The notes beneath the pieces are model-generated. The model ran no database searches, had not been told where the DNA came from, and saw nothing but the letters and a program-made list of their open reading frames with translations. This document shows, piece by piece, positions 1-5,401 of a stretch of DNA of 15,194 bases. Every line of letters begins with the position of its first letter. The stretch's first letter is position 1. Source of the stretch: Bacteroides sp. CAG:144 (GTDB lineage: Bacteria > Bacteroidota > Bacteroidia > Bacteroidales > UBA11471); contig HF999692.1 of assembly GCA_000434215.1 (NCBI GenBank), positions 1-15,194 of the forward strand, in the 5' to 3' direction. Both the position numbers and the translations under genes were made by a program.

Positions 1-74
1 AAATATAGCAAAAAATAAGAAGACATTACTTTTTAAAACGTAAAATATATTATTCCACTATATATATGCGACAC

Positions 75-105
75 TTTGCCTCAATATGTTTTTTACGTAT
101 CTTTG
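75..105 (+). promoter_or_regulatory. Bacteroidales-type promoter for the coiled-coil protein gene
   Basis: TTTG at 75-78 and TATCTTTG at 98-105 are separated by 19 bases. This matches the Bacteroidota housekeeping promoter (-33 TTTG, -7 TAnnTTTG). Transcription should start a few bases after 105, which excludes the upstream in-frame start at 86 and makes the one at 107 unlikely. Confidence 0.7.
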
Positions 106-151
106 TATGCAAAACATATCTTACCAAACAATACATAATATAGAGCCTATC

Positions 152-505
152 ATGAGCAACAAAATTTTAATACCCGTCTTTATTACTTTCACTTTATTTG
201 TCAGCCAGACAACCCAAAGCAATAAGTATGTCCTACATCATTCACAGATGCAAATAATGCCTCGACACACTCTCTTGAACAACGATAGTACCCCCAAATC
301 CTTAGAAGAAATACAAAGAGAACAGGGTAAAATAAAAAATTCCCGAAAGAATCAGCGCATCACCCATAAAAAACGTCAAAAACAATTGCGTGTAGAAAAA
401 GAAAAGTTGACAAAAGAACAAGTCCGATTAAAAAAGGCTCAAACACAATTAAAAAAGGAGCAAAAAGAAATAACAAAAGAAAGAGAAAAACAAAATAACC
501 TCTAA
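152..505 (+). CDS. small secreted lysine-rich coiled-coil protein, function unknown
   Basis: This encodes 117 residues that I do not recognise as a named family. Starting at 152, the N-terminus is MSNK followed by a hydrophobic stretch (residues about 5-19) and polar residues. This resembles a Sec signal peptide, so the product is probably exported to the periplasm or surface. From about residue 50 to the end the protein is almost entirely charged (Lys, Glu, Arg, Gln) with repeated KEQ/KKAQ/KEQKE-type segments, as expected of a long helix or coiled coil with net positive charge. In-frame starts exist at 86 and 107, but they lie upstream of or next to the -7 promoter box (98-105), so 152 is the best choice. 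It has its own promoter and sits alone ahead of the gldB-like gene. No catalytic motif is visible. Confidence 0.6.
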   Translation: MSNKILIPVFITFTLFVSQTTQSNKYVLHHSQMQIMPRHTLLNNDSTPKSLEEIQREQGKIKNSRKNQRITHKKRQKQLRVEKEKLTKEQVRLKKAQTQLKKEQKEITKEREKQNNL

Positions 506-586
506 ACAACAACCTATTGTTTCTCCGAAAGCATCTATTCAACCCATCTCGTAATAGAAATAATATTCCAGGGAAACATCAAAACA

Positions 587-618
587 CTTGCTTATACCCG
601 CAGTATACGTTATCTTTG
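587..618 (+). promoter_or_regulatory. promoter for the gldB-like/aroE transcript
   Basis: TATCTTTG at 611-618 is a perfect -7 box. CTTG at 587-590, 20 bases upstream, is a one-mismatch -33 box. Transcription from here starts upstream of the ATG at 650, while the alternative TTG start at 635 would leave only a very short leader. Confidence 0.65.
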
Positions 619-649
619 TTGTAAAACATCTTCGTTGAACAGATTCGGT

Positions 650-1633
650 ATGGCACGTATTGCGGTTTTTCTCATTCTTATCGGATTATTCGGTGCTTGT
701 TGCTCCGACAAGAAAGATGCGGCAGAATCAATTTCCTTGACACGATACGATCGGGACCTAACGGCATTTATACAAACGAACGATACAAACACAGAGAAAA
801 ACTTTCTCGACCGGTATTCAATATTCCACCCGTTATATGTTTCAGAAATTTTGCATCTTTCTCCAAACGACTCTTCGGAAAAAGATGCGCTTATACAACG
901 GCTTTCCCAAGCCGATATGCAAATATTATATCGGGCAGCAGATAGTTTGTTTCTCGATACAAGCGAAATCGAAAAAGAGCTTTCTGAAGCCTTTTCCCGT
1001 TATAAAAAACTAATGCCGGACGATACACTTCCCACTCAACTATATTGCCATATATCGGGGTTGCAACAACAAATCGTCAACATCGATACCATCCTATCCA
1101 TATCAATCGATCATTATTTGGGAAGCGGTTTCGTGCCGTATCATTCCATATTCAATCCCTACCAACTGCAACGCAAAGAAAAAGTCTATATCGTCCCCGA
1201 TGTCCTGAGGGTCATACTCTATACCAGACACCCAATCCCTGACAAAGCAGACGTGACATTGTTGGGAGAAATGATATACGAGGGCAAAATCATTTGTTGT
1301 CTGCAACAGATACTTCCTGACGTAGCGCCGGAATTCTTGTTCGGTTACACAAAAGAACAGCTGCAATGGTGCCAAGAAAACGAACCAATCATGTGGAATA
1401 CCCTCTTAAAACAAAAAGACCTTTATTCGACCGATCGTTTTCTGATAAGTAAATATCTCTCACCTGCTCCGTTTACTGCACCGTTTACACAGCAATCTCC
1501 GGGACAAGCCGGCCGATATATCGGTTGGCGCATTGTATCGGAATATATGCGACAAACAGGTAATGAGTTGCCTGACTTGTGGAAAGAAAACAATGAAATG
1601 AATATTTTGAAAACAGCCAAATACAAAGGATAA
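650..1633 (+). CDS. gldB: GldB-like lipoprotein
   Basis: This encodes 327 residues related to the gliding-motility lipoprotein GldB. The N-terminus MARIAVFLILIGLFGACCSD is a lipoprotein signal peptide: a hydrophobic core, then a FGAC-type lipobox with Cys17 as the probable lipidated residue (the adjacent Cys18 is the alternative). Family-like stretches include ISIDHYLG (mid-protein), IYEGKIICCLQQILPD and the C-terminal GRYIGWRIVSEYM. In gliding Flavobacteriia GldB is needed for gliding and type IX secretion. Bacteroidales relatives are widespread in non-gliding species and their role is less clear, so the symbol marks homology and not proven function. ATG 650 is preferred to TTG 635 because it directly gives the signal peptide. 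The stop codon lies 2 bases before aroE, so the two are almost certainly co-transcribed. Confidence 0.75.
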   Translation: MARIAVFLILIGLFGACCSDKKDAAESISLTRYDRDLTAFIQTNDTNTEKNFLDRYSIFHPLYVSEILHLSPNDSSEKDALIQRLSQADMQILYRAADSLFLDTSEIEKELSEAFSRYKKLMPDDTLPTQLYCHISGLQQQIVNIDTILSISIDHYLGSGFVPYHSIFNPYQLQRKEKVYIVPDVLRVILYTRHPIPDKADVTLLGEMIYEGKIICCLQQILPDVAPEFLFGYTKEQLQWCQENEPIMWNTLLKQKDLYSTDRFLISKYLSPAPFTAPFTQQSPGQAGRYIGWRIVSEYMRQTGNELPDLWKENNEMNILKTAKYKG

Positions 1634-1635
1634 AC

Positions 1636-2388
1636 ATGGAGACAATCAATCAGGTGTACGGACTTGTGGGATACCGGCTTTCCCATTCGTTTTCTCGAAA
1701 TTTTTTCAACGAAAAATTTACAAACGAAAAGATAGCCGCCGAATACAGAAACTTCGAAATAGATCGTATAGAAGATATACGACTGGTCGTAGAAGAGACT
1801 CCCGAGTTATGCGGATTAAATGTTACGATACCATACAAAGAAAGTATTATCCCCTATCTCGACGAAATGGACGGTACCGCTCAAATGATCGGAGCCGTAA
1901 ACGTAGTAAAATTTATTCGGGAAAAAGGCAAACTCATTTTGAAAGGATATAATTCGGATATCATAGGATTTACCGATTCGATCAGACCCTATATCAAAGA
2001 CCATCACCAAAAGGCTCTTATTTTGGGAACGGGCGGTGCGTCAAAAGCCGTATGGTACGGATTACTTTCTTTGGGCATCACCCCCCAGCTGGTATCGCGA
2101 ACCGCCCAAGAAGGAATTTTTTGTTATGACGACCTTACATCCGAAATTCTCGACGAGTACAAAATCATCGTGAACACTACTCCTCTGGGTATGTATCCAC
2201 AAACCGAAACTTGTCCGGATATTCCTTACTCATACATAACTCCGCTGCATCTGGCTTATGACTTGGTTTACAATCCCGAAACGACTCTTTTTCTGGAAAA
2301 ATGCGCCCACCGAGGAGCTATCATAAAAAACGGATTGGAAATGCTTCTGCTACAAGCCTACGCCAGTTGGGAAATATGGAATAAATAA
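1636..2388 (+). CDS. aroE: shikimate dehydrogenase
   Basis: This encodes a 250-residue NADP-dependent shikimate dehydrogenase, which reduces 3-dehydroshikimate to shikimate in the cytoplasm. The N-terminal substrate domain shows GLVGYRLSHSFS (residues 9-20, the G-x-P-L-x-H-S-x-S motif with Pro replaced by Arg), then GLNVTIPYKE with the catalytic Lys68, and NSDIIGF with the catalytic Asp108. The Rossmann domain shows LILGTGGASKAV (from about residue 128, the dinucleotide loop), then NTTPLGMYP and DLVYNPETT. The C-terminal NGLEMLLLQAY matches the conserved G-x-x-M-L-x-x-Q helix. The length is slightly shorter than the E. coli enzyme, as is usual in Bacteroidota. It lies 2 bases after the gldB-like gene and shares its promoter, so it is outside the Phe/Tyr-controlled operon downstream. 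Confidence 0.95.
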   Translation: METINQVYGLVGYRLSHSFSRNFFNEKFTNEKIAAEYRNFEIDRIEDIRLVVEETPELCGLNVTIPYKESIIPYLDEMDGTAQMIGAVNVVKFIREKGKLILKGYNSDIIGFTDSIRPYIKDHHQKALILGTGGASKAVWYGLLSLGITPQLVSRTAQEGIFCYDDLTSEILDEYKIIVNTTPLGMYPQTETCPDIPYSYITPLHLAYDLVYNPETTLFLEKCAHRGAIIKNGLEMLLLQAYASWEIWNK

Positions 2389-2455
2389 TACAAAGACATA
2401 AGAACATTTCTTCATCGCTGTATGTTATAAGAAAATAACCATACAAACAAAATCT

Positions 2456-2617
2456 ATGTCTCCCAACATAAAAAAAATAGGAACGGGTATAGCCGTATTT
2501 TTGGCTATTATCCTTCTCTTATACTGGCTTTTTGCCGAAACTTTATTGTACTCGGACAACCTAATTGAAAGCGTCTTCTTCCGAAACACTATTTTTAAGG
2601 GGATAATTTACGCTTAA
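2456..2617 (+). CDS. putative 53-residue single-span membrane protein
   Basis: This is a short ORF in the otherwise empty 348-base gap between aroE and the winged-helix gene. It reads ATG to TAA with no interruption. The peptide starts MSPNIKKIGTG, followed by an unbroken hydrophobic helix (residues about 12-26, IAVFLAIILLLYWLF), then an amphipathic tail ending in Tyr-Ala. Two lysines before the helix favour an N-in, C-out topology. There is no clear promoter of its own and no terminator between aroE and this ORF, so it could be the third gene of the gldB-aroE transcript (67-base gap). The coherent membrane-protein layout supports a real gene. Small size and lack of a recognised family keep confidence moderate. 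Confidence 0.45.
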   Translation: MSPNIKKIGTGIAVFLAIILLLYWLFAETLLYSDNLIESVFFRNTIFKGIIYA

Positions 2618-2682
2618 AAAACAATCATATCTTAAAAAAACGTCAGAACCGACTATCTGAACAAAAAATAAGCCATAAATAT

Positions 2683-2713
2683 TTTGATTTGTAATCTTCA
2701 ATCCCTATATTTA
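2683..2713 (+). promoter_or_regulatory. promoter for the winged-helix gene
   Basis: TTTG at 2683-2686 and TATATTTA at 2706-2713 (last base A in place of G) are spaced 19 bases apart. The ATG follows 23 bases later. Confidence 0.5.
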
Positions 2714-2736
2714 GAACGAAATTTAATCCCAACATT

Positions 2737-2961
2737 ATGAAAACGTTGGATATTGCAGTAAATGCAAGTCGTGTATGGCATATTCTGGAAGGAACATATT
2801 CCATTACGACCAACCAAGTAAAAAAGCTGCTTTCATTGTCGGACAAAGACTTCTTTGCAGCTATCGGCTGGCTTGCCTGTGAGCATCACATTTATTGTGA
2901 TGAACAAGATGGCGAATGGTATGTCAGCAATAAACAGCCATTAGGCTTTTTCAGCTTCTAA
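2737..2961 (+). CDS. small winged helix-turn-helix protein (DUF2582-type)
   Basis: This encodes 74 residues, the usual size for the stand-alone winged-helix family annotated as DUF2582 that is common in Bacteroidales. The pattern is visible: a first helix with NASRVWHILE, a second with SITTNQVKKLLSLS, a third (recognition) with KDFFAAIGWLACEHHI, then the wing strands IYCDEQDGEWYVSNK. The fold suggests a nucleic-acid-binding or protein-binding domain. The target is unknown, and no partner is obvious in the neighbourhood. It has its own promoter and is followed by a bidirectional terminator. Confidence 0.75.
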   Translation: MKTLDIAVNASRVWHILEGTYSITTNQVKKLLSLSDKDFFAAIGWLACEHHIYCDEQDGEWYVSNKQPLGFFSF

Positions 2962-2995
2962 AATAAAAAAGAAGCACGGGGGAAATTTCAAACAA

Positions 2996-3023
2996 GAAAG
3001 GGATTGCAAAGGCAATCCCTTTC
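2996..3023. terminator. bidirectional intrinsic terminator
   Basis: A perfect 12-bp stem, GAAAGGGATTGC (2996-3007) with GCAATCCCTTTC (3012-3023), has a 4-base loop. On the plus strand the stem is followed by a T-rich TCTTTTC tract. On the minus strand it is followed by TTGTTTGAAATTT. It lies between convergent genes and can serve both. Confidence 0.8.
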
Positions 3024-3033
3024 TCTTTTCCTG

Positions 3034-3492
3034 CTATTTAATGTCGGACATCAGTTTTTCAAAAAATTCGTCCAACTCCTGCCCCATTTTTTTCAAAAAA
3101 TCATCTTCGAGAAATACCATTTCGTTATCGAATGTCTTCAACTCACACAGTGTTTCTTTGTCTTCCGTTACCCAAATAACAGAGACTGGCGCTACCGTAT
3201 CGAGCGAACCGAATGCTGCGCTTACTTCGGGAGAATCCAATGCCTGACGCAGCAACGAAATCAACTCCGACGATAATTCTTCGGAATTTTCTTTAAGGTA
3301 TTCACACCCGTCGAGGGTTATCTGCAACAATAAAACATCATTATCGTCAAAAAACGACAGCGACAGATCTTCGGGCTTAAACCCCACGTACATATCTGTC
3401 AAAGAAAATACATCATCGTTTTTTACCTTTTCTATCGTTTCGCAGAATGCCTCTGTAATTAGTTTCAAAATCGATTCTCGTGCTGCATTCAT
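3034..3492 (-). CDS. acidic hypothetical protein
   Basis: This encodes 152 residues that I do not recognise. It is strongly acidic (35 Asp/Glu against 13 Lys/Arg), with no signal peptide or membrane segment, so it is likely cytoplasmic. The middle alternates short strand-like segments (LSLSFFDDNDVLLLQITL, VSVIWVTEDKETLCELKTF, EMVFLEDD) with helices, ending in an acidic amphipathic helix (LDEFFEKLMSDIK). The frame is open back to a TTG at 3513, but that TTG overlaps the -7 promoter box TATCTTTG (3518-3511), so the ATG at 3492 is taken as the start. It lies downstream of mscL on the same strand with its own promoter. An alternative is that it is also read from the mscL transcript, because no convincing terminator lies between them. 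Confidence 0.65.
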   Translation of the reverse strand: MNAARESILKLITEAFCETIEKVKNDDVFSLTDMYVGFKPEDLSLSFFDDNDVLLLQITLDGCEYLKENSEELSSELISLLRQALDSPEVSAAFGSLDTVAPVSVIWVTEDKETLCELKTFDNEMVFLEDDFLKKMGQELDEFFEKLMSDIK

Positions 3493-3510
3493 ACCATTTC
3501 TATTTTCCTC

Positions 3511-3539
3511 CAAAGATAATCATTTATTCCGATAACAAA
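3511..3539 (-). promoter_or_regulatory. promoter for the acidic hypothetical gene
   Basis: On the minus strand, TATCTTTG runs from 3518 to 3511 as a perfect -7 box. TTTG runs from 3539 to 3536, giving a 17-base spacer, slightly shorter than the usual 19-21. Confidence 0.5.
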
Positions 3540-3589
3540 GAATATACGTCGAAATTTTCCTCTTCATTTTTTTCGTGGAAGGAGGGATA

Positions 3590-4021
3590 TTATTTCTCGT
3601 TATTCTGTTTTAGGAGATCTCGTATTTCCTGCAATAATTTCACATCTTCGGGAACAGCCGGGGCTGGTTTGGCTGCCTCTTCTTCGGCTTTTTTACGAGA
3701 GAAGCGACTGATGAGTTTCACAAAAAGGAATATGGAAAACGCAATAATCAGGAAATCGAACGTTACTTGTATAAAATTGCCGTAATTTACGGTAACCTCC
3801 TGTGCAGGAATCCCTTCACCGATAGAAGGAGAATGAAATGTCCACTTCAAATCCTTGAAATTCACACCTCCGATCAGCACTCCGATCAACGGCATGATAA
3901 TATCGGCGACCAGCGATGATACAATTTTACCGAATGCACCACCGATAATCACACCGACAGCCATATCAACGACATTTCCACGCATAGCGAATGCCTTGAA
4001 CTCTTGAATAATTTTTTTCAT
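3590..4021 (-). CDS. mscL: large-conductance mechanosensitive channel MscL
   Basis: This encodes the 143-residue MscL, a homo-oligomeric inner-membrane channel that opens under membrane tension to release solutes during hypo-osmotic shock. The N-terminal amphipathic helix [20 protein letters not shown] leads into the first, pore-lining membrane helix ([24 protein letters not shown], residues about 21-44). A periplasmic loop of about 35 residues follows, then the second helix ([22 protein letters not shown], about 83-104). The cytoplasmic C-terminal helix ([17 protein letters not shown]) follows a basic/acidic linker. The length and order of elements are those of the family. It is transcribed away from the aromatic operon leader, with a 237-base divergent intergenic region between the start codons. 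No functional link to its neighbours is evident. Confidence 0.95.
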   Translation of the reverse strand: MKKIIQEFKAFAMRGNVVDMAVGVIIGGAFGKIVSSLVADIIMPLIGVLIGGVNFKDLKWTFHSPSIGEGIPAQEVTVNYGNFIQVTFDFLIIAFSIFLFVKLISRFSRKKAEEEAAKPAPAVPEDVKLLQEIRDLLKQNNEK

Positions 4022-4042
4022 AATAATTTGATGTTAGCTATG

Positions 4043-4050
4043 CAAATATA
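4043..4050 (-). promoter_or_regulatory. -7 promoter box for mscL
   Basis: On the minus strand TATATTTG runs from 4050 to 4043, matching TAnnTTTG, 21 bases ahead of the mscL ATG. No good TTTG -33 box is at the expected distance. Confidence 0.5.
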
Positions 4051-4227
4051 GAAATATTTATAATTATATTAAATATGTTCACATATTAAAGAAGAAAACA
4101 AAATTGATTCTTGACCGTGCAGATATATTGCTTACTATAATTTACAATTTCTTTTTCAGAAACAGCATTTGATTTTCTTTTTGATAAAAAAAATTGCAAA
4201 ATACTTTTTTCTTCTCGTAATCTTTTC

Positions 4228-4235
4228 TATCTTTG
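4228..4235 (+). promoter_or_regulatory. -7 promoter box for the attenuated aromatic operon
   Basis: TATCTTTG is a perfect -7 box, 25 bases ahead of the first leader-peptide ATG. A -33 TTTG is not present at the usual distance (the region is T-rich). Transcription is expected to begin at about 4240, giving a leader RNA of roughly 320 bases before pheA. Confidence 0.6.
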
Positions 4236-4260
4236 TCGCTGTAAAAAAAAACAGTAAACG

Positions 4261-4317
4261 ATGAGACATTGTTTTAGCTATACTTATTTTTTCTATTTTT
4301 ACTTTACCCAAAAGTAA
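4261..4317 (+). CDS. leader peptide 1, Phe/Tyr-rich attenuation peptide
   Basis: This is an 18-residue ORF, MRHCFSYTYFFYFYFTQK. Nine of its residues are aromatic (five Phe, four Tyr), eight of them from residues 7 to 15, and there is no Trp. It begins about 20 bases after the predicted transcription start, with an A-rich upstream region and no Shine-Dalgarno. The UAA stop (4315-4317) ends 1 base before the proximal strand of the antiterminator (4319-4327). A ribosome completing the peptide would cover that strand and allow the terminator to form. A ribosome stalled at the Phe/Tyr codons would leave it free. This is the geometry of ribosome-mediated attenuation as known from trp, phe and his operons of Proteobacteria. 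It is too short to be found by ordinary gene callers. Confidence 0.85.
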   Translation: MRHCFSYTYFFYFYFTQK

Positions 4318-4318
4318 G

Positions 4319-4366
4319 AACGGGATTCTGTATGGCTAATGATTCACAAAATAGAGAAATCCCGTT
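4319..4366 (+). promoter_or_regulatory. attenuator 1, antiterminator helix
   Basis: AACGGGATT (4319-4327) is perfectly complementary to AATCCCGTT (4358-4366), giving a 9-bp helix. Its distal strand is the same segment that forms the proximal strand of terminator 1, so the two structures exclude each other. The helix should form when a ribosome stalls at the Phe/Tyr codons of leader peptide 1. Confidence 0.85.
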
Positions 4367-4384
4367 CATAAGACGGGATTTTTT
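4357..4384 (+). terminator. attenuator 1, intrinsic terminator
   Basis: AAATCCCGT (4357-4365) pairs with ACGGGATTT (4373-4381) to form a perfect 9-bp stem with a 7-base loop, and the T run 4379-4384 closes it. It lies between leader peptides 1 and 2 and should stop transcription when charged Phe- and Tyr-tRNA are plentiful. Confidence 0.88.
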
Positions 4385-4397
4385 AATATATATGATT

Positions 4398-4517
4398 ATG
4401 AAACACTTATTTTCTCGATTTTACGGTTTTTATTTTTTCTACTTTATGCAAGGTGTTAAGGTGGGAGGCAATCGCACATGCCTCAGAAACTCGATGATAT
4501 GTTATCCCACCTTCTGA
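4398..4517 (+). CDS. leader peptide 2, Phe/Tyr-rich attenuation peptide
   Basis: This is a 39-residue ORF whose first 20 residues are MKHLFSRFYGFYFFYFMQGV. Residues 5-16 hold nine aromatics (six Phe, three Tyr). It begins 13 bases after the T run of terminator 1, so it is translated only from transcripts that escaped the first attenuator. An ATG two codons upstream (4392) is an equally possible start. The last aromatic codon of the run is at 4443-4445, about 12 bases before the proximal strand of antiterminator 2 (4458-4466), a suitable distance for a stalled ribosome to leave that strand free. The frame then continues through the whole antiterminator and stops (TGA 4515-4517) inside the terminator stem, unlike leader 1. 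Its start and end resemble leader peptide 1 (M-[R/K]-H-x-F-S and F-Y-F-x-Q), suggesting duplication. Confidence 0.78.
   Translation: MKHLFSRFYGFYFFYFMQGVKVGGNRTCLRNSMICYPTF
4458..4513 (+). promoter_or_regulatory. attenuator 2, antiterminator helix
   Basis: AAGGTGGGA (4458-4466) is perfectly complementary to TCCCACCTT (4505-4513). Inside this, GGCA (4467-4470) can pair with TGCC (4479-4482), extending or stacking on the helix. The distal strand is also the proximal strand of terminator 2, so the two folds exclude each other. Confidence 0.85.
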
Positions 4518-4540
4518 CACAGAAGAGTGGGAATTTTTTT
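4505..4540 (+). terminator. attenuator 2, intrinsic terminator
   Basis: TCCCACCTTCTG (4505-4516) pairs with CAGAAG (4520-4525) and GTGGGA (4527-4532). This gives a 12-bp stem with one bulged A (4526) and a 3-base loop, followed by seven T (4534-4540). The pheA ATG lies 18 bases further on. Confidence 0.88.
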
Positions 4541-4558
4541 ATAACACAAAACACAAAT

Positions 4559-5401
4559 ATGAAACGTATTGCTATACAAGGTGCCAAAGGCTCTTTTCAC
4601 GACATAACCGCACACCGGTATTTCTCGGGTGAAGATATAGAAGTAATTTATTGCGCCCGCTTTGAAGATATTTTTTCGATGATAAAAAAAGACGATTCGA
4701 TCATCGGACTCATGGCCATCGAAAATACCATAGCCGGGAGCTTACTGCAAAATCACGAACTATTGCGCGAAAGCGACACGCAAATCATAGGAGAAGCCCG
4801 TCTGCACATTTCACATTCCATCATGTGTCTACCCGAAGACGATTGGGAAGACATAACAGAGGTAAGCTCCCACCCCATAGCACTCATGCAATGTAGGGAA
4901 TTCTTGAATGCCCACCCCAATATCAAAGCTGTAGAAGCCGAAGATACCGCCAAGAGTGCGGAAGATATTTTCGAGAATAAACTGCACGGGCATGCCGCTA
5001 TTTGCGGTAAAGACGTAGCTGCCATGTACGGATTGAAAATCCTGCAAGAAGGTATAGAAACCAACAAACACAATTCTACTCGTTTTCTGATTTTGGCCAA
5101 TCGCTGGCATGCCGACGAATTGCGTAAAAACGACATCTGTAACAAATCGAGCTTCGTATTTACCCTCCCGCATACCGAAGGCAGCTTGTCTCAGGTCCTC
5201 TCAATACTCTCTTACTATAAAATGAACCTGACAAAAATACAGTCTCTTCCCATTATCGGACGCGAATGGGAATACCAATTCTATATCGACGTCGTATACG
5301 AAGACCGTTTGCGATACCGTCAGGCAGTTGATGCAATCACCCCCCTTATCAAAGAACTTAAAATACTTGGAGAATATGCCGAATCAAAAAACGACTTATA
5401 A
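4559..5401 (+). CDS. pheA: prephenate dehydratase
   Basis: This encodes 280 residues that convert prephenate to phenylpyruvate, the penultimate step to Phe. The catalytic domain shows IAIQGAKGSFHD at the start, MAIENTIAGSLLQNHELL, ISHSIMCL, SHPIALMQC and NKHNSTRFLIL with the conserved Thr174-Arg175-Phe176. A C-terminal ACT regulatory domain starts at about residue 197 (SSFVFTLPHTEGSLSQVLSI ... NLTKIQSLPI). The usual Phe-binding signatures GALV and ESRP are replaced here by GSLS and QSLP. It is monofunctional: the mutase that E. coli fuses to PheA is instead fused to the DAHP synthase two genes downstream. The frame is open back to 4478, but that start lies inside antiterminator 2 and would add residues lacking family similarity, so 4559 is chosen. 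It is the first structural gene after the tandem attenuators. Confidence 0.95.
   Translation: MKRIAIQGAKGSFHDITAHRYFSGEDIEVIYCARFEDIFSMIKKDDSIIGLMAIENTIAGSLLQNHELLRESDTQIIGEARLHISHSIMCLPEDDWEDITEVSSHPIALMQCREFLNAHPNIKAVEAEDTAKSAEDIFENKLHGHAAICGKDVAAMYGLKILQEGIETNKHNSTRFLILANRWHADELRKNDICNKSSFVFTLPHTEGSLSQVLSILSYYKMNLTKIQSLPIIGREWEYQFYIDVVYEDRLRYRQAVDAITPLIKELKILGEYAESKNDL

Noticed and set aside
635..649. TTG start for the GldB-like protein at 635 (and similar TTG starts at 3513 and 12141)
   Set aside because: The TTG at 635 falls a few bases after the presumed transcription start, and those at 3513 and 12141 overlap -7 promoter boxes. In each case a downstream ATG gives a sensible N-terminus.
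3519..3589. Possible hairpin after mscL on the minus strand (CCTC-CTTC with GAAG-AGG)
   Set aside because: The stem is short with a bulge and a long loop, and no T run follows, so I do not call a terminator.
4332..4397. ATG at 4332 in frame with leader ORF 2
   Set aside because: It lies in the loop of antiterminator 1 and the extra residues (MANDSQNREIPFIRR...) are not aromatic-rich. Leader 2 more plausibly starts at 4398 (or 4392), after terminator 1.
4240..4558. T-box or riboswitch as an alternative explanation of the pheA leader
   Set aside because: I saw no T-box consensus or recognisable aptamer. Two translatable Phe/Tyr-rich ORFs placed at the right distance from mutually exclusive hairpins fit peptide attenuation better.
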